The notes under the pieces were generated by a model. The model was given only the letters and a program-made list of their open reading frames with translations. It ran no database searches and was not told where the DNA came from. DNA of 64,000 nucleotides from Leptospirales bacterium (GTDB lineage: Bacteria; Spirochaetota; Leptospiria; Leptospirales; Leptonemataceae): positions 124,001 through 188,000 of the forward strand of contig JAIBBN010000002.1 in the NCBI GenBank assembly GCA_019694655.1, in the 5' to 3' direction. Position numbers and translations under genes: made by a program. Shown here piece after piece: positions 8,630-18,128 of the stretch; positions within the stretch are counted from its first letter, which is position 1; the number at the start of each line of letters is the position of its first letter.

Positions 8630-9847
8630 TCAGGAAGAAAGCTCGTCGCGCTTTACCAGCGATACGTTGCCGCGACGGCGAATGATTGCATATCCGATGG
8701 CATCCGCACAGGCCGCCAGTCGCAATCGACGCGGTCGATTGCGATCGTCGCTTTCGATAGCCAGTTCCAGCTCAGCCAGCAGCAGCGCCGGATGACGGGC
8801 CAGCGCGCTGAGGAAAGCCTGGAACGCTTCTGCATTGTAAGCCTCCAGCCTGCTGAAAAAAACGGGCAGGACACGCGAGGTTTGCAAGGCCAGCAGCAAC
8901 TCATCGTCGCTCAGGCGAGCCAGTGCCGCGGCCGCATACTCGGCGCAAGGCTGGTAGTCGATCGTCTGGTCTTCTTCGTGGATGGAGCAGGTCCAGAGAA
9001 TTCCGCTGCACTCTTCGATCAGGCCAAGCCAGCCCGGAGCGGGTCCAGCCTGACTGATTTCAAAGTAGGCCAGCAAGCAGAAGAGCCACGGTTCGCGCGG
9101 CGCACCTGCTTGAAATGTCGAGTAGTCGACGCGCAATTGACCATCCTGGATGCCATGTTCGGTGAGCTCGTAGAGCGAGGCGACCAGGGACAGCGGGATG
9201 CCTGGCGGCAACTGAAATAGATCCGGCCGGCCCGATTGACTGAGCAGCTCCCAGATGACTTCGCGCCGCGCAAATAACATGTAGGCCAGCATGATCAGGC
9301 GTTCATGCTCAGCGGAGCGGCGTTCCATCAATCGCTCCAGCAAGTCAAGATCCAATTCCGATGCTGGCAGCGAATCGACGTAGCGCAATGTTAGCCAGAC
9401 GTCGACCCACTCGTTCTCGAGCAAAAAATTTTGCGCCGACTCATGCGGGAAGGGCCCCTGAATGATCTCAAATATCTGAAAATCGATTTCGCTAAAGTCA
9501 AAGCGCTTCAGCATACGATAGGCATTCTCTTCAATGAGCGCAAAGAGCGGCAGGCGCGCTTCGTTGAGGTAGAAGCGCATCGACTCATCGCTTTCCTCAT
9601 CGGAGCGATAGCCGGCAATCGCCTCTGCACAGTGCAGCAGGCCCAGCTCCAGCAGGTCCTCGGGCGATAGTGTGCGACCGTCCAGCGCTTCCAGAAAAGC
9701 ATCGAATTGATCTAAAAAATCAGGCGGCGGCTTCTCCTGTTCCAGCCACTGACTCAGCAATCGATAGATGAGGCCAGCCAGTTCGCGGCCAGCCTCAACG
9801 TCGCCGCCATCGCGATAGGCCAGATAGCTTTGGACAAACACTGCCAT
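8630..9847 (-). CDS. Unrecognised acidic helical protein
   Basis: About 405 residues from the ATG at 9847 (an in-frame TTG at 9880 would add 11). No family recognised. It is rich in Glu, Asp and Leu with long predicted helices, no signal peptide and no membrane segment, so it should be a cytoplasmic soluble protein. Motif-like stretches are FDFSEIDFQIFEIIQGPFP and a basic C-terminus. It sits between the LtaS-like enzyme upstream (stop 41 bp before this ATG) and the Nudix hydrolase downstream on the same strand. Confidence 0.6.
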   Translation of the reverse strand: MAVFVQSYLAYRDGGDVEAGRELAGLIYRLLSQWLEQEKPPPDFLDQFDAFLEALDGRTLSPEDLLELGLLHCAEAIAGYRSDEESDESMRFYLNEARLPLFALIEENAYRMLKRFDFSEIDFQIFEIIQGPFPHESAQNFLLENEWVDVWLTLRYVDSLPASELDLDLLERLMERRSAEHERLIMLAYMLFARREVIWELLSQSGRPDLFQLPPGIPLSLVASLYELTEHGIQDGQLRVDYSTFQAGAPREPWLFCLLAYFEISQAGPAPGWLGLIEECSGILWTCSIHEEDQTIDYQPCAEYAAAALARLSDDELLLALQTSRVLPVFFSRLEAYNAEAFQAFLSALARHPALLLAELELAIESDDRNRPRRLRLAACADAIGYAIIRRRGNVSLVKRDELSS

Positions 9848-9888
9848 CGTTTTGTAGCGCACTGGACAGAGGTCAACCAAGTCTGCAA

Positions 9889-11847
9889 TTACCAGGGATC
9901 TTGAGGCGGCCAGAGTCGATTGCGGGCCTCCAGTCCGCGGACAAATTGTTGCAATCGTCGGGCGCGCTCAAGGTAGAGCGCAGAAACTTCTGGCAATTCG
10001 CTGCTGCGGTCGCCCCAATTCGCTGGCGGTCGAGCGGTCAACAGTAGACGACGCTCGCTTTGCAGCCAGCCGACCGCCATCCAATCGCCCTCAATCCAGC
10101 CTATGGCATTGGTGTCCGATCCGCCTGCAAAAAAAACGCCATGTTCGCTTCCGGTCGGCCGCGTTAGATCATCGCCCAGCATGGCGTAGACGGAATTGCC
10201 GCCAGCCAGTGCAAGAATGGTGGGCCCCACATCCAGCTGCGAGCTGAGGCGCGGGTTGCGGCCAGCGCTAAATTCCGGTCCAAGCAAGAGCAAAGGAATC
10301 ATTCTATCCTGGAGGTAGTCAAGGCCGTGGTGATGGCAGTGGTCGGCGGTGATGACAATTGCGGCATTGCGAAAGCGCGCTGAGGACTGCAGGCGCTGCA
10401 CAAAATGCAGCAAGGCCGCATCGCTGTAACGAACGCTGTTATAAAAGTCGGCGCGTGAAAGGGACGGCGGAAAGGGACGCGGCGCATCTGGCGGAATGAC
10501 AAAGGGGTGGTGCGTGCTCAGCGTAAAAATGGTAAGAAAAGCAGGGCCGGCCGACGCTTCGGCTTCGGCGAAGGCCAGATCAAACAAATCCTCGTCGTAG
10601 TAACCCTGCGGGTCATGCAAACGATCTGGCCAGCGCTCCTTCAGCTGCTCTCTGCCATAGGAAACGTCAAATCCCCAGTGTGGGAGGGCGCGATCCAGGT
10701 TGTCGAAGCGCAAGTCGCCGCCATGAAAAAAAAGGGTCCGGTAGCCGCGATGCCGTAGCAACCGCGGGAGGGCGCCAAAGCGATTGTAAATCTGATTGCT
10801 GCGCAGTAAGGTTCGCCCGGCGCGATCGGGAATGCCAAGCAGCATTGCCGTCAGGCCATTGGCGCTGCGTCCGCCTGCCGCGGCGGTGCGTGAAAAATAG
10901 CGTCCATGGGCGATCAGAGATTGCAGGCCGGGGGTCAATTGCAGCGCCGCGCCATTTTCAACCAGCAGCGCCGCCGAAAAGCTTTCCATGACGATGAGAA
11001 TGATATCGTGATGCTGCCTGGGGCGCGGACCCATCCGACGCAAGAGCGGATAGTCTTCGCTGATCCAGGGATCGCCGTTCTCAAAGAGCGCTTGAATCTG
11101 GAGTCGATTTTCCTTTTCCGGAAAAACGGCGGAGAACTCATCACGATCATCCATGTCATGGGCGACGGTGAAGATGCCGTTCAGCTTTGCCTGATCGAGA
11201 CAACGATCGCTTCCCAGAATTGCATCGGCCGGACGCAGGGGATTTTGCTGAAATCCGCCGCGCCACAGCACGGCGCTGAGCAGGAGGACGATAAGCAGGA
11301 AGAAGAGTGCAGTCCGGCGCCGGGCTTTGATCGGCCTGGTCGAATCCGCAGGATCGTCGGCCAATCGAAAAAGCAGCAGAGCCGTGAGCAAGAGTAAGGC
11401 TACAAGGGGCCAGAGCCAGGGGTCGTGCGAAAGGGCTGAGCGGCCAAGGCTCAGCGCATCCGGCAGATAGGCAAAAAGCTCCCAGCCCAGATGCTTCTGG
11501 TTGTAGACGTAGTTGTAGTTGCTGGCTGCAAGCAAGAGCCCGCAGGTAAAGAAGAGCGTCGCCTGAGCAGCGTCAAGCGCGCGCCGGAAGCGGCGCGCCG
11601 CCCCGCCCAGAGCGGCGGCGCTGCGCAAAGAGGGCAGCGCCAGCAGCAGCGGCAGCGTTGCCAGGTCAAAGCGCAAGCCCTGCAGCCAGCGTTCCACGGT
11701 CAGAGCAGCGGCAGTTTGCCAGGATGTGGAGCACAGCAAGAGCAGAAAGCTGAGGCGCGAGAGCCAGAGCAAACTCAGCGAAGCGCCAGACCAGAGTAGC
11801 AACGAACGCAGCGAACCATGCCGCCCTGCCATCCCGGGAGTTTTCAT
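9889..11847 (-). CDS. LtaS/OpgB-like membrane sulfatase-fold transferase
   Basis: 652 residues. About five hydrophobic segments in the first 185 residues are followed by an extracytoplasmic alkaline-phosphatase/sulfatase-fold domain (PF00884). Visible motifs are IILIVMESFS (metal-binding Glu), GGRSANG (the expected nucleophile is Ser here, where LtaS has Thr), FFHGGDLRFDN, LSTHHPF, and ITADHCHHHG (metal-binding Asp-His). This family transfers phosphoglycerol or phosphoethanolamine groups to glycolipids or periplasmic glycans. In a diderm the likely target is LPS or a periplasmic glucan, but that is inference. It is divergent from the PfkB kinase gene, with little room between them. Confidence 0.8.
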   Translation of the reverse strand: MKTPGMAGRHGSLRSLLLWSGASLSLLWLSRLSFLLLLCSTSWQTAAALTVERWLQGLRFDLATLPLLLALPSLRSAAALGGAARRFRRALDAAQATLFFTCGLLLAASNYNYVYNQKHLGWELFAYLPDALSLGRSALSHDPWLWPLVALLLLTALLLFRLADDPADSTRPIKARRRTALFFLLIVLLLSAVLWRGGFQQNPLRPADAILGSDRCLDQAKLNGIFTVAHDMDDRDEFSAVFPEKENRLQIQALFENGDPWISEDYPLLRRMGPRPRQHHDIILIVMESFSAALLVENGAALQLTPGLQSLIAHGRYFSRTAAAGGRSANGLTAMLLGIPDRAGRTLLRSNQIYNRFGALPRLLRHRGYRTLFFHGGDLRFDNLDRALPHWGFDVSYGREQLKERWPDRLHDPQGYYDEDLFDLAFAEAEASAGPAFLTIFTLSTHHPFVIPPDAPRPFPPSLSRADFYNSVRYSDAALLHFVQRLQSSARFRNAAIVITADHCHHHGLDYLQDRMIPLLLLGPEFSAGRNPRLSSQLDVGPTILALAGGNSVYAMLGDDLTRPTGSEHGVFFAGGSDTNAIGWIEGDWMAVGWLQSERRLLLTARPPANWGDRSSELPEVSALYLERARRLQQFVRGLEARNRLWPPQDPW

Positions 11848-11885
11848 TTTACTTGCCTGTGCGCAGGGAAAAGCAAAATGGACCT

Positions 11886-12890
11886 GTGGGACACTCGAAT
11901 CGTAAATTTGACGTCTTTGGCGTGGGCAACGCGCTGGTCGATACCCTGGCTTTTGTGGACGAGAGCTTCCTTGAACGGCATCAACTGGCCCGCGGCATCA
12001 TGACGCTTGCTGATTCGCGACGCCAGGGCGATCTGTTGCATGACCTTCAAGACCGTTCGCTTGAGCTGCGATCCGGCGGATCGGCGGCAAACACCATGTG
12101 GACTCTGGCGCGTTTGGGCGGCAAGGCAGTCTACGCCGGCAAGGTGGCGGCGGATGCCAATGGCGAATTTTACCGACGCGACCTGGGCGAAGCCGGCATT
12201 GAATTCTATGTCAAAGAAGCAGCCGAAGATCATGGCGCTACCGGAACCTGCGTGGTAATGACTACGCCCGATTCCCAGCGCACGATGTGTACGCACCTGG
12301 GCGTGTCCACCCGACTCCATTCCCATGATATTGACGAAGAACGTTTGAAGAGCGCCAAATTTTTGTATCTGGAGGGCTACCTCTGGGACGCCGAGGCGCC
12401 GCGCAAGGCCTGCGAGCGGGCCATGGAAATGGCGCGCAAACACGATGTTCGCGTGGCCCTGACCTTTTCCGATCCTTTCTGCGTCGAGCGTTACCGCGAT
12501 GAATTTCGCCGGGCGGTTCATGAATTCTGCGACGTCGTATTTTGCAATGCCGATGAGGCCCGCGCCTTTACGGGCTGGCACGAACTGGACGCTTGCATCA
12601 AGGAATTGAATGGCCTTGCCCATCATGTCTTTATAACAAACAGCGGCGAAGGGGCCTTCGTGGCGGAGGGCGGAACCGTGCAGCACGTTGCTGGATTTCC
12701 GGTAAAGGCAGTGGATACCAATGGCGCCGGCGATGCCTTTGCTGGCGGCGCACTTTTTGGACTATCGCAGGGTCGAAGCAGTGCAGAGGCCGCACGCATT
12801 GGCAACTACATGGGCGCCCAGGTCGTGCAGATCCACGGCGCACGCCTGTTTAACGATTATCGAGAACATATCAAAGGCATCCTGGCTTGA
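11886..12890 (+). CDS. PfkB-family kinase (adenosine kinase-like)
   Basis: About 334 residues from the GTG at 11886, which gives the N-terminus MGHSNRKFDVFGVGNALVD usual for adenosine kinase-like PfkB proteins; TTG 11853 and GTG 11859 are alternatives. The N-terminal substrate-binding region includes RSGGSAANTMWTLARLG, and the C-terminal anion-hole motif DTNGAGDAFAGG carries the catalytic Asp. It phosphorylates a nucleoside or sugar with ATP. The next gene, a GT4 glycosyltransferase, begins 1 bp after its stop, so the products may share a role in glycan metabolism, although sequence resemblance is to adenosine kinases. Confidence 0.85.
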   Translation: MGHSNRKFDVFGVGNALVDTLAFVDESFLERHQLARGIMTLADSRRQGDLLHDLQDRSLELRSGGSAANTMWTLARLGGKAVYAGKVAADANGEFYRRDLGEAGIEFYVKEAAEDHGATGTCVVMTTPDSQRTMCTHLGVSTRLHSHDIDEERLKSAKFLYLEGYLWDAEAPRKACERAMEMARKHDVRVALTFSDPFCVERYRDEFRRAVHEFCDVVFCNADEARAFTGWHELDACIKELNGLAHHVFITNSGEGAFVAEGGTVQHVAGFPVKAVDTNGAGDAFAGGALFGLSQGRSSAEAARIGNYMGAQVVQIHGARLFNDYREHIKGILA

Positions 12891-12891
12891 T

Positions 12892-14049
12892 ATGGCTCGC
12901 AGCGCAGCGGCGAAGTCGGCAGCCTTTCGCATTCTGCACCTGAATACGGCGCAGGATTGGCGCGGCGGCGAGCGTCAGACGTTTTTTCTGGCTACCGAGT
13001 TGCAGCGTCGCGGCTACTCGCAACTGGTGGTCGGTCAGCCGTCCTCCGCTCTGCTGCAGCGCTGCAAGGCTCAGGGCATCGATCATGCAGCGCTACGAAT
13101 GCGCGGCGAACTGGATCCGCTTGCCATTCGCGGATTGCGGACTCTGGTGCGGCAGTTTGCTCCCACCCATCTGCACGCTCATACTGCTCGCGCTCACGCC
13201 CTGGGCTTGCTGGCGCGCGTGGCAATGCCGGCGGCGGCCTTGATCGTCTCCAGGCGCGTTGACTTTCCGGCCCGTCCGAATTTGCTCTCGCGTTGGAAGT
13301 ACCAGACGCCGCTGGTCACACGCTATCTGGCAATTTCACAAAATGTTCGTCGCATCCTGGTCGAGGACGGCATAGCTCCGGAGCGCATTGATATTGCCTA
13401 CAGCGGCATCGATCTGAAGGAATATCGCAAGCATTCCGATGGCAGTGCGCTGCGTCGTCAGCTGGCCTTGCGCAGGGGCGACATATTGATCGGCAACGCC
13501 GCGGCGCTGGTGGGACACAAGGACCACCGTACGATGCTTGCCGCCTTCGCCAGAGCGCTGGCCCGCGCCCCGCGATCGATGCGCCTGCGGCTGGTTATTT
13601 TTGGCGAAGGCCCTCTGCGCGGCGCCCTCGAGGCGCAAGCGCGTCAACTTGGCCTGACGCAATCAGGTACGCTCTTTATGCCCGGTTATCGCGCCGATAT
13701 CCAGGATTGCTATGCAGCCTTTGACCTGTTTGCCATTTCCTCAAACGAGGAGGGCCTGGGCACGGCGGTCCTGGATGCCATGGCCCACGGTTTGCCGGTG
13801 CTCGGTACCACGGCCGGAGGAATACCGGAGATGGTCGAAAACGGCAAAGGCGGCTTGCTCTCAGCAGCCGGCGACTTCGAAAGCTATGCCCGCAATATGC
13901 TGGCTCTTGCGGCCGATCCGAAGATGCGGCAACGCTTTGGCGCCTGGAATCGTAAATCAGTGCGCCGATTCAGCAAAGAGGCGACCTGCGATGCAACCCT
14001 GCAATGCTACCAGCGCGCGCTGTCGACTCTTCTGGGGCCAGCGAAATGA
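12892..14049 (+). CDS. GT4-family glycosyltransferase
   Basis: 385 residues with a GT-B fold. N-terminal LHLNTAQDWRGGERQTFFLATEL is typical of GT4 enzymes, as are the middle YSGIDLKEY segment that opens the donor-binding domain and the C-terminal SSNEEGLGTAVLDAMAHGLPV(x)GTTAGGIPE motif with the E(x)7E glutamates. It probably adds a sugar to LPS or another surface glycan on the cytoplasmic face. The ATG at 12892 is chosen because it falls immediately after the kinase stop codon; its own stop overlaps the next start (ATGA). Confidence 0.88.
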   Translation: MARSAAAKSAAFRILHLNTAQDWRGGERQTFFLATELQRRGYSQLVVGQPSSALLQRCKAQGIDHAALRMRGELDPLAIRGLRTLVRQFAPTHLHAHTARAHALGLLARVAMPAAALIVSRRVDFPARPNLLSRWKYQTPLVTRYLAISQNVRRILVEDGIAPERIDIAYSGIDLKEYRKHSDGSALRRQLALRRGDILIGNAAALVGHKDHRTMLAAFARALARAPRSMRLRLVIFGEGPLRGALEAQARQLGLTQSGTLFMPGYRADIQDCYAAFDLFAISSNEEGLGTAVLDAMAHGLPVLGTTAGGIPEMVENGKGGLLSAAGDFESYARNMLALAADPKMRQRFGAWNRKSVRRFSKEATCDATLQCYQRALSTLLGPAK

Positions 14050-15149
14050 GCCCAGGCCGCTGGCTGCAACGATTGCGCGAGCGCATGCGCAGCGGCGGGG
14101 AGCGACTGCAGCGCGGCGGCGAGCGCGCCGGCCAGGCGATGAAGTCGCTGCTGGACTCCTTTAGCGATGAATGGATCGAGCAGGCGTTTCGCATCGCGCG
14201 ACAACGGCGGGCGCCCGAGCTGGAGCAGCTGCCGGTTGATTTCAAGCTGCGGGAATCGGCCCTGCCGCGTCGCATTTATGAGCGCTTGTTTCCCATCGCC
14301 TACGTAATGCGTCTGGGATATCGGTACGATGCGGAAAATCTCGAGGACTTCATGCCAATCTCGGCTGATTCCTACATTGGCCGCGGTTCGTATAAATTTG
14401 TTTATCGTCTGCCCTGGCAGATGGTTGTGAAGATTTCCAAAGAAATCTTGCCCTCCGACCCCATTTGCGGTTCGCTCTACCGCGAGGTGGCCGGAAATCG
14501 CGAGCGTTTTCTGAATGAAGAAGAACTGGATTTGATGGATTCGCTTTGCGCCCGTCGCAGAGGCTACCGTCGGGAAAAGATGCAGTTCAAGTTTTTTCGG
14601 CTGGGCATGGAGCGTTACCACTACTGGAAGGTGCGCGAGGCCTTGCCGGATCTGGTTTTACCCACGCGCTTTTTCATGGGCGTGCGCTATCGTCGCCGCT
14701 TGATGGGCGAGAATTTTTTTTCGCGCAAAATTACGCCGATGGACAGCCAGATCATGCTGGTCGGAAAGCATCTGAAAGAATTTGCAAGGGCCGGGAAGAA
14801 GAGTCGCCAGGGACTCCTTGGCGGAAGGCTATTTCCCAGCTTTGATTTTGAGTTTGATATCGGTCGCTTTGGACAGATCAAGAAGAAGGTGCTGGTCAAA
14901 ATTGCCGAGGATTTCCGGCGTCTGATTGAGTATACGGAGCGGCTGGCGCGCGAAGAAAAACTGATCCTGGATATCCATACGGAAAATTTGATCATTACGC
15001 TGCCTGATTTCCAGCTGAAGATCTTTGACTTCCACCTCTTTGATGAGCACCTGTATGACCCGGCGATGCAGACCGATCGGCCGGAGCAGGATCATATCGA
15101 GGTGATTGAAAAGTTTGTGGAGTCCTTTCATCTGGAAGGCGCGCTGTGA
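14046..15149 (+). CDS. Protein-kinase-like fold protein
   Basis: 367 residues from the ATG that overlaps the preceding stop. The N-terminal 45 residues are strongly basic and helical. A kinase-like core follows: a glycine-rich loop (IGRGSYKFVYRL), a strand with the ATP-contact lysine (QMVVKISKE), a catalytic-loop equivalent (ILDIHTENLIITL, with Asp, His, Glu and Asn in HRD(x)N spacing) and a DFG equivalent (LKIFDFHLFDEH). This resembles YrbL/WaaP-like kinases more than eukaryotic-type kinases. Position between a GT4 enzyme and a HAD phosphatase, all with overlapping ends, suggests a small-molecule or LPS-core kinase. Confidence 0.65.
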   Translation: MSPGRWLQRLRERMRSGGERLQRGGERAGQAMKSLLDSFSDEWIEQAFRIARQRRAPELEQLPVDFKLRESALPRRIYERLFPIAYVMRLGYRYDAENLEDFMPISADSYIGRGSYKFVYRLPWQMVVKISKEILPSDPICGSLYREVAGNRERFLNEEELDLMDSLCARRRGYRREKMQFKFFRLGMERYHYWKVREALPDLVLPTRFFMGVRYRRRLMGENFFSRKITPMDSQIMLVGKHLKEFARAGKKSRQGLLGGRLFPSFDFEFDIGRFGQIKKKVLVKIAEDFRRLIEYTERLAREEKLILDIHTENLIITLPDFQLKIFDFHLFDEHLYDPAMQTDRPEQDHIEVIEKFVESFHLEGAL

Positions 15150-15847
15150 GCTTAGATTTAAGTCGTGTGCGGGCCTTGCTCTGGGATATTGACGGTACGC
15201 TTTACTCCAGCGAATCGATCCTGCACGAGACCTATCGGGCCGGATTCGAATTGTACCGGCGGCGCTTTGGCCGGCCGGAACGTACGCCGGAATTGTCGGA
15301 GATCATGGCTCAGATCGGCAAGCCGGTGCGCGAAATCTTTGAAAATCTGGCGCCGACGCTGGCCCCGGAGGAGCGCGAAAGACTGAGCCTGCAGATATTG
15401 CATGCCCTGGTGGTGCGCGTCGGCGAAGGGGCGGGGGAACACTACAAGGGCGCGGCTACAACCCTGGCCGAACTTGCCCGTCGGGGCTACAGTTTCTTCA
15501 GCGCGTCGAATGGTCGCTACCCCTACGTGGAGGCGGTGCTGCGCAGCGGAGGGACGTTGCAATGGTTTAGCTCCATTGACTTTGTCGATTATCGAAGCAT
15601 TCACAATAAGACCGAGCTGGTTGCCGCCACGTTGCGGCGCAATCAGCTGGCGCCGGAGGAAGCAGCGGTCATCGGCGACCGCTATTCCGATCGCGATGCC
15701 GCCGTAGAAAATGGCGCGGCCTTCATCGCTTGCCGCTACGGTCACGGCGCTGAGGCGGAATGGAGCGGGGCTGCGGCGCGCGTAGATTCAGTCAACGAGC
15801 TGCTGTCGCTTTTCCCTGGCGTCGGCGGCGGACGAAGGCCGGACTGA
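15146..15847 (+). CDS. HAD-superfamily phosphatase (phosphoglycolate phosphatase-like)
   Basis: 233 residues, starting from a GTG that overlaps the previous stop (GTGA). All four HAD motifs are visible: LLWDIDGTLY (nucleophile and acid/base Asp), FFSASNG (Ser/Asn), the lysine in HNKTEL, and VIGDRYSDRDAA. A helical cap domain lies between motifs I and II (C1 type). It removes phosphate from a small molecule, perhaps a sugar phosphate made or used by the preceding kinases and glycosyltransferase. The C-terminus ends in a glycine/arginine-rich tail. Confidence 0.85.
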   Translation: MSLDLSRVRALLWDIDGTLYSSESILHETYRAGFELYRRRFGRPERTPELSEIMAQIGKPVREIFENLAPTLAPEERERLSLQILHALVVRVGEGAGEHYKGAATTLAELARRGYSFFSASNGRYPYVEAVLRSGGTLQWFSSIDFVDYRSIHNKTELVAATLRRNQLAPEEAAVIGDRYSDRDAAVENGAAFIACRYGHGAEAEWSGAAARVDSVNELLSLFPGVGGGRRPD

Positions 15848-16879
<1,032 letters not shown>

Positions 16880-16905
16880 TCCCGATTCAGAGCGGGCGAA
16901 GCTTC

Positions 16906-16941
16906 AAAAAAGGCCGGCAATGCGACGCCGGCCTTTTTTTT
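16906..16941. terminator. Bidirectional intrinsic terminator between mdh and the DsbA-like gene
   Basis: A perfect GGCCGGC/GCCGGCC stem with an 8-nt loop is flanked by six A's on the left and eight T's on the right. It can end transcription of mdh on the plus strand and of the convergent minus-strand gene that stops at 16963. Confidence 0.92.
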
Positions 16942-16962
16942 GAGGCGTGTTGCGCCGCAACC

Positions 16963-18018
16963 TCAGCCGCCGGCTTTCTCCAGTTCGCGGTCGATCAGCC
17001 GCTTGAATTCTTCAAAGGGCATGGCGCCTTCAATCTGGTGGCCATTGATAAAAAAGGATGGAGTTCCAGAGACTCCAGCCTCCTCGCCGGCCTGCATGTT
17101 CTTGCGAATGCGCTGTTCAACGGTCGGATCTCGAAGACATTGATCGTAGTCCGATACATTGACGCCCTGCGCGGCGGCCGCCCGGCGCAAGGAATCAGGC
17201 TGCAAAATATTGGCCGGCCGATCCGGAGCGAAGATAGTATCAAAGAATCGCCAGTATTTTTCCTGATCCTGGCGCAGTACACAATGGGCGGCAATGTGCG
17301 CGCCCATTGCATGCGGATGAAAGTGAAGCGGAAAGTCCTTCACCACCCAGCGAATTCGATTGCCGTAGGCTTCCCTGACCTTGCGAGTGATCTCCTGAGC
17401 GCGCGCGCAAAAAGGACACTCAAAGTCTGAGAATTCAATGACGGTAACTTTGGCCTGGAGATTCAGCCGCGCCGGATCATCGCGCTCGACGGCCACCTGC
17501 ACCGGTTGATCCGCTTCTTCCGGATAGGTGGCATCGGCTTGAGCGAAATGATATTTCTCCTGCAGTCGGGAAATCTCCAGCTGCACCTGACGATCCATGG
17601 CCTGATTGTGCAGGGCGCTTTCGATCTGACCACGAATGGCGCCAAAGCTTTCGTTCGAAATACGCCCGGAAGCCCGCAGTGCGTTGTAGGTGTCCTGGAT
17701 TTCGGCCTCAGTTGGGCGCGGCGCTTGCGAGCGAATTGCCGTCAGATAGTCCTTGCCGCTGCTGATGCCCTTTTCTTTGGCCTCCAGCTCAAGCAGTCGA
17801 TCGATGGCCAGTTGCTGCAAAGCCTGCGCCATCTTGGCATCAAATTCCTTGCGCAGTTCCCAGTACACCTTGGGGCGGTGGCGGCGAAGGTCGTCCTCGG
17901 TGAATCTGTCGCCATCTACCGTGGCGCTGGGCCCGCGGTTGCAGGCGGACAGGGCGGCGGTCGCGACCAAAAGCAGACTCAGCAGGAGGCGGCTTCGAGA
18001 TAGTGTTACAACAGGCAT
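16963..18018 (-). CDS. Lipoprotein with SurA-like N-domain and DsbA-like thioredoxin domain
   Basis: 351 residues. Signal peptide with lipobox LSAC. Residues about 30-160 form a helical region like the SurA/PrsA N-terminal chaperone domain (DDLRRHRPKVYWELRKEF ... LLELEAKEKGI). Residues about 175-345 are a DsbA-type thioredoxin fold: VIEFSDFECPFC with the CPFC redox pair, PLHFHPHA, and cis-proline in GVSGTPSFFINGHQI. Likely a membrane-tethered periplasmic oxidase or isomerase that binds unfolded proteins. It is transcribed after thrB with a 110-bp gap and ends at a shared terminator. Confidence 0.85.
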   Translation of the reverse strand: MPVVTLSRSRLLLSLLLVATAALSACNRGPSATVDGDRFTEDDLRRHRPKVYWELRKEFDAKMAQALQQLAIDRLLELEAKEKGISSGKDYLTAIRSQAPRPTEAEIQDTYNALRASGRISNESFGAIRGQIESALHNQAMDRQVQLEISRLQEKYHFAQADATYPEEADQPVQVAVERDDPARLNLQAKVTVIEFSDFECPFCARAQEITRKVREAYGNRIRWVVKDFPLHFHPHAMGAHIAAHCVLRQDQEKYWRFFDTIFAPDRPANILQPDSLRRAAAAQGVNVSDYDQCLRDPTVEQRIRKNMQAGEEAGVSGTPSFFINGHQIEGAMPFEEFKRLIDRELEKAGG

Positions 18019-18128
18019 TCAATCCTTCTCCGGAGGAGCGGGCTGCCGCCGCTCCAGCATTGCGGGCAGGCTTTCCTTCTACACGGTTGCAGGCCAGCTA
18101 TTATCGGACGAGCGGCGCAAGGGAAAGG

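Noticed and set aside
11844-12686. Minus-strand open frame of 280 codons over the PfkB kinase
   Set aside because: Antisense to the kinase whose motifs are intact; no signal, domain or ribosome-binding site.
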